Shown here in pieces: positions 47,925-54,770 of a stretch of DNA of 64,000 nucleotides (position 1 is its first letter; each line of letters begins with the position of its first letter). The notes beneath the pieces are model-generated. The model ran no database searches. It saw only the letters and a list, made by a program, of their open reading frames with translations, and was not told the DNA's origin. Position numbers and translations under genes: made by a program. This stretch comes from Castellaniella sp040276065 (GTDB lineage Bacteria; Pseudomonadota; Gammaproteobacteria; Burkholderiales; Burkholderiaceae_B): NCBI RefSeq assembly GCF_040276065.1, contig NZ_JBELOI010000007.1, positions 62,001 to 126,000 of the forward strand, read 5' to 3'.

Positions 47925-49226
47925 ATGGGATCGTTAGTCATCGCGTTAGCGTTGCTTATGATCGGAATGCCCATCGGCCTGGCCTTTGCCTTGGTGATAA
48001 TCCTGGGCAATGCGCATTGGGATTTGGCGGGTTATACGTTAGGCGAGTTGCCGTTTGATGTCATTATTTTATCACCGTTAATCGCTATCCCTTTGTTCAT
48101 CCTGGTCGGTGAATTGATGAATCGGAGCGGGCTGACGCGTAGCATCGTTGAGCTAGCCAGTTTCACGTTGTATAGGCTGAAAGCGAAATTAGGGTACGTG
48201 CTGATCCTGGCGAGTGGTTTGATGGGGGCTATTACGGGATCGTCTGTTGCGACGGTTGCGGCCATGGGGGGGACGCTGGGCGCTGAAATGCGCAAGCGCA
48301 AGTATCCCGCCGAGTACGCAGCCGCCCTCAATGCGGCAACGGGTTTGCTGGGTGTGTTTATTCCACCGTCCATACCACTAATTTTATATGGATCGATTGT
48401 AGAGGTTTCTATTAAGAAGCTTTTTCTGGCGTCGATGTTGCCAGGGCTACTGTGCCTGATCGGTTTTGCATGTGTGCATATGTGGCGATCAAAAAGACTG
48501 CCGACAGAGAGCATGGATGCGGAACCCGCAAAGCAGGGCATGGGGTCTTCGAACCAACAGTCTTTGGTTGGAGGGGTGAAAAAATGGAAAATAATGCGAG
48601 ATCTTCCTGCATTGGCACTTCCAGTCTTGGTGTTGGGTAGCATTTATGGCGGGATAGCGACACCCACGGAGGCTGCGGGGGTCGCCGCTCTGTACGCGCT
48701 CTTGATCACTTTTATGAGAGTGGAAACGCCCATCAAACAAAGCATCCAAGGTTTGAATGGCGCGGTGATGGTGGGTGCCGCAATTTTAACCATAATAGCG
48801 TTTACGAGCATTCTGAACCGGGCGTTGGTATTAGAGCAATGGCCGCAGGCGATCGCAGCCGGCACGGTAGCGCTTACAGATAATCCGTTGGTATTCCTGC
48901 TGATAGTAAATGCGATATTGCTGTTGATTGGAATGTTTATGGAAACCAATGCCGCCACCATGTTGATGGGGCCGCTGCTTGCGCCAGCGGCACATGCTTA
49001 CGGGATTGATCCCGTGCAGTTTGGGGTTTTGTTGGTCATGAATATAGAGATAGGGCTGATCACGCCGCCGCTGGCAGTTAATATATATGTGGCACAGAAA
49101 ATCAATTCGGCGAACTTGTTACCAATGCTAAAGGAACTCATACCGTTTTTCTGTGTGACCTCTATGGTGTTGATCGCAGTGACATTTTTTGACCCTCTCA
49201 CGACGTGGTATCGCTACCTTGACTAG
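47925..49226 (+). CDS. TRAP transporter large membrane subunit (DctM family)
   Basis: Large permease subunit of the TRAP transporter, 433 aa, with about 12 hydrophobic segments. DctM signatures include PLFILVGELMNRSG, the GSSVATVAAMGGTLGAEM region near residue 105, and FIPPSIPLILYG. An AAGGGAG ribosome binding site supports ATG 47925. An in-frame ATG at 47868 would add 19 polar residues. The stop is followed immediately by an mqsA antitoxin remnant, so this marks the edge of the acquired segment. Confidence 0.92.
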   Translation: MGSLVIALALLMIGMPIGLAFALVIILGNAHWDLAGYTLGELPFDVIILSPLIAIPLFILVGELMNRSGLTRSIVELASFTLYRLKAKLGYVLILASGLMGAITGSSVATVAAMGGTLGAEMRKRKYPAEYAAALNAATGLLGVFIPPSIPLILYGSIVEVSIKKLFLASMLPGLLCLIGFACVHMWRSKRLPTESMDAEPAKQGMGSSNQQSLVGGVKKWKIMRDLPALALPVLVLGSIYGGIATPTEAAGVAALYALLITFMRVETPIKQSIQGLNGAVMVGAAILTIIAFTSILNRALVLEQWPQAIAAGTVALTDNPLVFLLIVNAILLLIGMFMETNAATMLMGPLLAPAAHAYGIDPVQFGVLLVMNIEIGLITPPLAVNIYVAQKINSANLLPMLKELIPFFCVTSMVLIAVTFFDPLTTWYRYLD

Positions 49227-49228
49227 CG

Positions 49229-49312
49229 TCATTCATTGTCAGTGTCCGCAAGAAGCTGGCCCTGGATCAGCGAGAGGCCGCGGAAATCTTTGGCGGTGGA
49301 TGCGCGCCTTAG
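49229..49312 (+). pseudogene. mqsA antitoxin remnant
   Basis: Reading from 49229 gives SFIVSVRKKLALDQREAAEI followed by FGGG, then a switch to unrelated residues and a stop. This closely matches the start of the C-terminal helix-turn-helix of MqsA antitoxins (FIVxVRKKLxLxQxEAxEIFGGG). Only about 24 codons remain. There is no zinc domain before it and no NAFSRYE continuation after it, and no mqsR toxin gene is nearby. It fills the gap between the dctM stop and the 3' end of the aldehyde dehydrogenase gene and is best read as a scar of recombination. Confidence 0.75.
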
Positions 49313-50811
49313 CCGTGGCGGGCGGTGACGGTTTTCACCCGTGTGAAGCCGTACAGCGCCTCAAAGCCCTTTTCGCGGCCATGTCCCGATTGACCCACAC
49401 CGCCGAACGGCAGCTCGACGCCGCCGCCCGCTCCGTAGTTGTTCAGAAAGACCTGGCCGACATTCAGCCGCCTCGCCAGGCGCATCTGGCGGCCGCCGTC
49501 GCGCGTCCACACGCCGGCGACCAGTCCGTACGGCGTACCGTTGGCGATGCGCAGGGCGTCCGTCTCGTCGGTGAACGGGATCAGGACCTGCACGGGTCCA
49601 AAGATTTCCTCTTGGGCAAGGCGGTGGTCGGGCGGCACCTCGGAAAATAACGTTGCGCGCACGAAATGCCCGTCCGCCGACGCGTCCGCGCGGATCGTCC
49701 CTTCGGCGGCGAGGTTCAACTCGGCCTTGCCCAGCTCGATGTAGCGGCTGACGATGGCTTTCTGCTTGTTCGAGATCAGGGGGCCCAGATCGCAGGCATC
49801 GATCGCCGGCCCCGCGACGAGCCCGCGATAGGTCTCGGCCATGCGGCGCTTGACCTCGTCATAGAGGCCACGCTGCACCAGCACGCGCGAGGCCGCCGAG
49901 CAGGTCTGCCCCGCGTTCTGCATGCAGGCGCTGACCAGCGTCGGCATGGCCGCGCCCAGATCGCAGTCGTCGAACACGATATGCGGTGATTTCCCGCCCA
50001 GTTCCAGTGTCACCGGGATTACATTCCGGGCCGCCGCAGCCTGGATGAGCCGCCCCGTGCCCACTGAGCCGGTAAAGGACACATGATCGAGGCCCGGGTG
50101 CCCGGACAGTGCGGCGCCCGCCTCGACACCCAGGCCCGTCACCACGTTCAACGCGCCGGCAGGCAGGCCCGCTTCGAGTGCGATCGCCGCGACCGCCAGC
50201 GTCGAGACCGATGCATCCTCGGCGGGCTTGACCACGCAGCTGTTGCCGGTGGCCAGCGCCGCGCCGACCGCGCGGCCGGCGATCTGCATCGGATAGTTCC
50301 AGGGGATGATGATCCCGCACACTCCGTGAGGCTCGCGCAAGGTATAGACCGTGAAGCCATCCTGGTAGGGGATGGTGACGCCCATGAGTTTGTCGGCCGC
50401 GCCAGCGTAGAACTCGAGGTAGCGCGCCAGAGCTTTGGCGTCGTTGAGCGACTGGTGCAGGGGCTTGCCGATGTCCAGCGCCTCGATCAGGGCCAGCGCC
50501 TCGGCGCGCCGCGACACCAGTTCCGACATCCGCATGAGGATGCGGCCGCGCTGGGTCGGCGTCATGCGGCCCCATTCGCCGTCAAAGGCGTCCCGGGCCG
50601 CCGTCACCGCCGCGTCCACGTCGGCGGCGCCTGCGCGCGCAATGGCGCCGATCGTCCGGCCGGTGGAGGGATCCTCGATCGGCAGCGTTGCACCGGACGT
50701 CGCGTCGCGCCATTGTCCGCCGATCAGGAGTTTCGATGGATCGAACCAGATGGCGGATTGCAATTGGCCGTGCGCCGGTCCGGCTACCGGGGTATCGCCT
50801 GCTGGGGTCAT
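49309..50811 (-). CDS. NAD(P)-dependent aldehyde dehydrogenase
   Basis: Oxidises an aldehyde to its acid. The 500-aa protein has the ALDH features: IIPWNYPMQIAGR near residue 155, the catalytic glutamate in TLELGGKSPH near residue 264 and the nucleophile Cys in NAGQTCSAASR near residue 298, with EEIFGPVQVLIPF toward the C-terminus. It resembles betaine/aminoaldehyde-type enzymes, but the substrate cannot be fixed. The start at 50811 is chosen by length, and a frame to 50874 exists. The 70-bp repeat derived from the waaL 3' end lies 52 bp upstream. In the ancestral order this gene probably followed waaL directly. Confidence 0.9.
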   Translation of the reverse strand: MTPAGDTPVAGPAHGQLQSAIWFDPSKLLIGGQWRDATSGATLPIEDPSTGRTIGAIARAGAADVDAAVTAARDAFDGEWGRMTPTQRGRILMRMSELVSRRAEALALIEALDIGKPLHQSLNDAKALARYLEFYAGAADKLMGVTIPYQDGFTVYTLREPHGVCGIIIPWNYPMQIAGRAVGAALATGNSCVVKPAEDASVSTLAVAAIALEAGLPAGALNVVTGLGVEAGAALSGHPGLDHVSFTGSVGTGRLIQAAAARNVIPVTLELGGKSPHIVFDDCDLGAAMPTLVSACMQNAGQTCSAASRVLVQRGLYDEVKRRMAETYRGLVAGPAIDACDLGPLISNKQKAIVSRYIELGKAELNLAAEGTIRADASADGHFVRATLFSEVPPDHRLAQEEIFGPVQVLIPFTDETDALRIANGTPYGLVAGVWTRDGGRQMRLARRLNVGQVFLNNYGAGGGVELPFGGVGQSGHGREKGFEALYGFTRVKTVTARHG

Positions 50812-50862
50812 GATCCGTCTCCGTTGGACGTCGTGCGATTCCCTATTGTGCCTCATGCAGGG

Positions 50863-50932
50863 GCGCCTGCTCACCCCCTCGCATCGGCCTCCGCCTGGCG
50901 CATCGCCGCCCAGAGGATGGCCAGGGAAAGCA
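50863..50932. repeat. 70-bp direct repeat, left copy (duplicated waaL 3' end)
   Basis: This 70-bp sequence is repeated at 52568-52637 in the same orientation with one mismatch (C at 50921, T at 52626). In the right copy it is the last 20 codons and stop of the waaL-like gene. The left copy is an orphan fragment. The two copies enclose the AbiEi/AbiEii genes, which suggests insertion of that cassette with duplication of the target gene end. Confidence 0.95.
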
Positions 50933-50973
50933 TCAGGGTAGAGACGGGATGGGCATTTGTCATGTATACGTCT

Positions 50974-50993
50974 ATACTATTGATAAATAGTAT
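50974..50993. promoter_or_regulatory. Inverted repeat in AbiE promoter
   Basis: ATACTATT-GATA-AATAGTAT is a perfect inverted repeat 20 bp before the abiEi-like start. AbiEi antitoxins are known to autorepress by binding inverted repeats in their promoter, so this is the likely operator. Confidence 0.65.
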
Positions 50994-51012
50994 TTGCGTA
51001 GACATCATAAGG

Positions 51013-51612
51013 ATGAATCGAATCCAGGCCATTCAGGCCCTGCGCCTGCTGGACGATATGGGCCGGTATGTTTTTCGTCGCCAGCATCTGCGGGCCTGCT
51101 TTCACGATGAATCGGAAAAGACCTTTGCCGAGGGGCTCGGGCGCCTGGTTGCGGACGGGCTCATCGTGCGGGCCGCGCGCGGCGTATTCGTCAACGAGGC
51201 GGCAAAGTCCCGGGATGGCTGGACCATTGAACGGGTGGCCATCGCCTTGCGTCCGTCCAGCCTGAGCTACGTGAGTTTGGAGTCCGCCCTTTCAGAGTAC
51301 GGCATCATCTCGCAAATCCCGATCGATCGGATCACGCTCATGACCACCGGGCGTGAGGGCGAATTCCGGACGCCTTATGGCATCGTCGAGTTTGTCCATA
51401 CCCGCCGCCCACCCTCGGCGCTGCGCGAGGCTACGGTTCTGGCCGACAGGCCGTTGCGCCTGGCGCGGCCGGACACCGCCCTGCGGGATTTGCGCCGTGT
51501 TGGGCGCAATCTGCATCTGGTCGATATGGCGGCTTACGAAGAAGTGCGGGCTGTCACGCAGGGTGTGGATCCCGGTCTGGCGGCTGCGCCGCATTCAACG
51601 CTGGATGCGTGA
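51013..51612 (+). CDS. AbiEi-family antitoxin
   Basis: A 199-aa protein of the type IV toxin-antitoxin antitoxin family (AbiEi). It has an N-terminal winged helix (RYVFRRQHLRACF; LGRLVADGLIVRAARGVFVN) and a C-terminal domain with the family segment SSLSYVSLESALSEYG. It represses its own promoter and neutralises the partner nucleotidyltransferase toxin. It ends 9 nt before the toxin gene. The start is uncertain: AAGG lies right against ATG 51013, and ATG 50962 would lengthen it by 17 residues but would place the inverted repeat inside the gene. Confidence 0.85.
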   Translation: MNRIQAIQALRLLDDMGRYVFRRQHLRACFHDESEKTFAEGLGRLVADGLIVRAARGVFVNEAAKSRDGWTIERVAIALRPSSLSYVSLESALSEYGIISQIPIDRITLMTTGREGEFRTPYGIVEFVHTRRPPSALREATVLADRPLRLARPDTALRDLRRVGRNLHLVDMAAYEEVRAVTQGVDPGLAAAPHSTLDA

Positions 51613-51621
51613 GGCACGTCT

Positions 51622-52545
51622 ATGCAGGAATCTTTCAACAAAATCGTGGATCTCGCAATGCTGGAACCAGGGCGTGCTCATATGCGCCCGGTCATCGAAA
51701 AAGAGCTGCTGCACTACGATATCCTTTTTGCGTTGAGCGAGGCAAAGCTGCTCGATGCCCTTACCTTTCAGGGCGGCACGTCCTTGCGCCTCTGCCACGG
51801 CGCGCCCCGATTTTCGGAGGATCTGGATTTTGCGGGCGGTGCTGATCTCGATATCCGGCATCTTTCGGACATCAAGCGGTGTCTGGAGGACTATCTGGGG
51901 GCCCGCTATGGGTTATGGGTCGAAGTGCGCCCTCCAAAATCAGAGCAGACTGGATGGGATCTCGGGCGCGGCGATCCCGGGCACACGATGGTTGCCAAGT
52001 GGCAGATCAGTATCCAGACTGCGCCGCGACGATCGGATATCCCGCGCCAGCGCGTCAAGCTGGAGGTCGCAGGCATTCCCGCCTATAGCAGAGAGCTGAA
52101 AAGCCTGGCGCGCAATTATCGGTTCCTGCCCGATGGGTACTCCGACGTTCTCCTCGGTGTAGAGAGTCTTGACGAAATCATGGCCGACAAGCTTGTATCG
52201 CTGCCATCTTGCGACAGATATGTACGCTACCGGGATATCTGGGACCTACGCTGGCTGAAGCAGCAGGGAGCGGAAATTGATCCTGCCATGGTGGCCAACA
52301 AGGTCAAGGATTATGGGGAGGTCGACTATTCGGACAAACTGCGAGACATGATCGGCCGGCTCGATGAAATCGTCCGCGGCACGGCCTTCAAGAACGAGAT
52401 GGCCCGCTTTATCCCGGCGGACGTACAGACCAGGACTTTAGGCAAGGAAGGCTTCGATACATTCTTGGCCGGCGAGGTCAAGGAGTTGCTGGCAGCCGTT
52501 GGGCGGTCGGTGCGCGACTCAGAGGGTGGGGCGTTTCGGATGTAA
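51622..52545 (+). CDS. AbiEii-family nucleotidyltransferase toxin
   Basis: A 307-aa nucleotidyltransferase of the AbiEii/AbiGii group. The catalytic motifs are FQGGTSLRLCHG (residues 49-60) and FSEDLDF (residues 64-70), the GGTSxR and SEDxDF signatures of the family. Such toxins stop growth and act in phage defence by abortive infection. Known members transfer nucleotides to target RNAs such as tRNA. It is translationally close to the antitoxin and inserted between waaL and the aldehyde dehydrogenase gene. Confidence 0.9.
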   Translation: MQESFNKIVDLAMLEPGRAHMRPVIEKELLHYDILFALSEAKLLDALTFQGGTSLRLCHGAPRFSEDLDFAGGADLDIRHLSDIKRCLEDYLGARYGLWVEVRPPKSEQTGWDLGRGDPGHTMVAKWQISIQTAPRRSDIPRQRVKLEVAGIPAYSRELKSLARNYRFLPDGYSDVLLGVESLDEIMADKLVSLPSCDRYVRYRDIWDLRWLKQQGAEIDPAMVANKVKDYGEVDYSDKLRDMIGRLDEIVRGTAFKNEMARFIPADVQTRTLGKEGFDTFLAGEVKELLAAVGRSVRDSEGGAFRM

Positions 52546-52567
52546 AGGCTCCGGCGCCTTTCGGCAT

Positions 52568-52637
52568 GCGCCTGCTCACCCCCTCGCATCGGCCTCCGCC
52601 TGGCGCATCGCCGCCCAGAGGATGGTCAGGGAAAGCA
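52568..52637. repeat. 70-bp direct repeat, right copy (native waaL 3' end)
   Basis: Right copy of the repeat described at 50863-50932, 69 of 70 bases identical. It contains the waaL-like stop codon at 52576-52578 and the codons before it. The spacing between copies is 1705 bp, so recombination between them would remove the AbiE cassette and leave an intact waaL gene. Confidence 0.95.
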
Positions 52638-53895
52638 CAAAGAACATCACCCCGTTGTTGCGGCCCAGGATCACCTGGGTCAGGCCAAAGGCCGCGAACG
52701 CGGCCGGCAGGCTGGCGCCGCAGCAGGCCAGCACCCGCACGGTCAGGTCGGGGGCGCGCAGGCGGCGGCAAAAGTACCAGCAGCTCGTGATCATCAGGGC
52801 GAGGAACGCGAACAGGCCCAGCGTGCCCTGGTGCAGCCAGATCTCGATGAAATTGTTGTGGGTGTTGGACAGGGCTGCCACATAGGGGTGGATGCGTCCG
52901 GCCTCGATCAGGCCTTGCAGGTGGCTGCGGTATTCCTCATGCCCCCAGCCGAGCAGGGGCCGCTCGGGGATGCTGATCAGGGCGGATTTCCAGGCCTCGA
53001 GGCGCGCACCGACGTTGTTCGCGGCATCGCCATCGTGCGCATAGGCCCGCCATTCCTGCAGGGCGGCGGCATAGCGGCCCTCTGCGATCTGGCCCGCGGG
53101 CAGGACCGCCATGACAATCGCCACGCCCGCCGCCACTGCCGTGCAGCCGCCCAACAGCGGGCGCAGGGACCGCCTGCGCAGCAGCGCCGCGGCGGCCAGT
53201 GCGGCAAAAATCGGTATCGCCACCAGCCCGCCCCGGGTGGCCGACGCGACGAACGCGTAGAGGCCGGCCATGGCGCCCACCAGCAGGAAGGCGGCCCAGG
53301 CGTGACGCCGGCGCAGCCCGGCCAGGACAGCGCCCATCAGGCACCAGAAGGCCATCACGAGGGCAATGTCGCCAAAGGGGATGGCGCTGGTCACGAAGCC
53401 CTCGGCGCGCGGCACCCCCAGGTGCCGGATCTGCCACCAGGCGACGGTGGCGGCGCCCAACAGCCCGAGGGCCAATCCGGCCCATAGCCAGTCCAGGCGC
53501 AGGCGCGCGCGGCGCAGCCCCAGCAGGATGGGCATCGCCAGCGCATAGCGTGCGCCCTGGTCCAGGTATTTGCCTGGGTCCCCATGCCATAACACCGCCG
53601 TGGCCGTCGTCAGGAAAACCGCCAACAGCAGCCAGCACAGGGTCCGGTCCTCGCGCGACCAGGCGGCGGCCATCGCCTCGCCCCCTTCGGTCGCGCCGTT
53701 GCGCTGGACGGTGCTGGTGGCGAGCCACACCGCAATTCCGCCCAGGAACAACAAGCCGCCCCCCACGGAATAGCCGGAAGGCGCCGAGAGCATCAACAGG
53801 AAAAATATCGCGGCGCTGGCCCCCATCCAGATGGACAGCCAGGCCGGCGTGCGTGCCGGGATCGGATGCATTTTTGGGGAGTACGCTCGAGGCAT
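52576..53895 (-). CDS. waaL: O-antigen ligase/polymerase family protein (WaaL-like)
   Basis: Inner-membrane protein that would transfer undecaprenyl-linked O-antigen to lipid A-core in the periplasm. The 439-aa protein has about 12 hydrophobic segments and a large periplasmic loop followed by the Wzy_C/WaaL region with HNNFIEIWLHQGTLGLFAF near residue 350. The start is uncertain (ATG 53895 or 53871). Neither has a clear ribosome binding site. Its last 20 codons are duplicated beyond the AbiE cassette. A Wzy polymerase cannot be excluded from sequence alone. Confidence 0.8.
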   Translation of the reverse strand: MPRAYSPKMHPIPARTPAWLSIWMGASAAIFFLLMLSAPSGYSVGGGLLFLGGIAVWLATSTVQRNGATEGGEAMAAAWSREDRTLCWLLLAVFLTTATAVLWHGDPGKYLDQGARYALAMPILLGLRRARLRLDWLWAGLALGLLGAATVAWWQIRHLGVPRAEGFVTSAIPFGDIALVMAFWCLMGAVLAGLRRRHAWAAFLLVGAMAGLYAFVASATRGGLVAIPIFAALAAAALLRRRSLRPLLGGCTAVAAGVAIVMAVLPAGQIAEGRYAAALQEWRAYAHDGDAANNVGARLEAWKSALISIPERPLLGWGHEEYRSHLQGLIEAGRIHPYVAALSNTHNNFIEIWLHQGTLGLFAFLALMITSCWYFCRRLRAPDLTVRVLACCGASLPAAFAAFGLTQVILGRNNGVMFFVLSLTILWAAMRQAEADARG

Positions 53896-54016
53896 GGACG
53901 TTGTCGGATTGTAGCCGGTTGCCCTTCGTGACAGGGACGAGGGGGCTCTGTGCGGCGGCCGCGTCCGCCGGCTCCAGGGCCTACAATAGAGCCACCTTTT
54001 CAAGGCACCCGCCCGC

Positions 54017-54622
54017 ATGACCGCCACCGACGATTCCGAAACCCCCGCCGGCCCGCCGGATACGTCCCCCGCTGCGGGATTCTGGTTCGTCGTGCATACC
54101 AAGCCGCGTCAGGAAATCCTGGCGCGCGAGCATTTGCTGCGCCAGGCCTTCGAGGTCTACCTGCCGATGTTCAAGGTGTTCAAGGCGCCGCGCCGGCCCG
54201 GCGCGGCAGGCCAGGCGGCCGCGAGTAGGCTCGGGTCGCCGTCCGCGCAGGCGCTGACCTCTCACGAGCCCATGTTCCCGCGCTATCTGTTCCTGCGCCC
54301 GAGCCGCCCCACCCAGTCCTTGTCCGCTGTGCGGTCGACGCAAGGCGTCAGCCGCCTGGTGATGTTCGGCAACCAGCCCGCCTGCATCGCCCAGGCGCTG
54401 GTCGAGGGCATCCGCGCGGCCGAGACCGCGCGCGATGAGGCCGACTTTGCACAGATCAGCCCCTACCGGCCCGGCATGCCGGTACGCCTGCAGGACCCCG
54501 CCCTGGGCGGCCTGCAAGCCCTGGTGCAGGCCGTATCCCACGACCGCGTGACCCTGCTGCTCGAGATCCTCGGCCGTCCCCAACTCGTCAGTGTCGATTT
54601 CGAGCGGATCACACCTCTCTGA
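54017..54622 (+). CDS. rfaH: RfaH-like transcription antiterminator (NusG paralogue)
   Basis: A 201-aa NusG-family protein that would bind RNA polymerase at an ops sequence and let it read through long polysaccharide operons. The NGN domain begins at FWFVVHTKPRQEILA near residue 22 and contains the RfaH-type segment HEPMFPRYLFLRPS. A short C-terminal KOW-type domain follows. It has an insertion of about 20 residues (near 60-80) compared with the 162-aa Escherichia coli protein. It is not the housekeeping NusG, which is encoded with secE. A perfect ops core lies at 57866-57877, before the O-antigen genes. Confidence 0.85.
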   Translation: MTATDDSETPAGPPDTSPAAGFWFVVHTKPRQEILAREHLLRQAFEVYLPMFKVFKAPRRPGAAGQAAASRLGSPSAQALTSHEPMFPRYLFLRPSRPTQSLSAVRSTQGVSRLVMFGNQPACIAQALVEGIRAAETARDEADFAQISPYRPGMPVRLQDPALGGLQALVQAVSHDRVTLLLEILGRPQLVSVDFERITPL

Positions 54623-54726
54623 GCACCCGTCGGCACTGCCGCGCGGTGTCGGCGGACCCGAATTGATGTGCCTTAACGAAATCACATCTCGTGGTAGGTG
54701 AGACGTTGATCTCCTGGTAGAACCAC

Positions 54727-54749
54727 GAATGTCACATTCAGTGACATTC
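54727..54749. promoter_or_regulatory. Inverted repeat before the autotransporter gene
   Basis: GAATGTCAC-ATTCA-GTGACATTC is a perfect 9-bp inverted repeat ending 21 bp before the autotransporter ATG and just before its ribosome binding site (AAGGAG at 54760-54765). It could be an operator or a leader stem-loop affecting translation. There is no T-run. The rest of 54623-54770 has no ORF. Confidence 0.5.
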
Positions 54750-54770
54750 TTGACTATCAAGGAGACAAAC

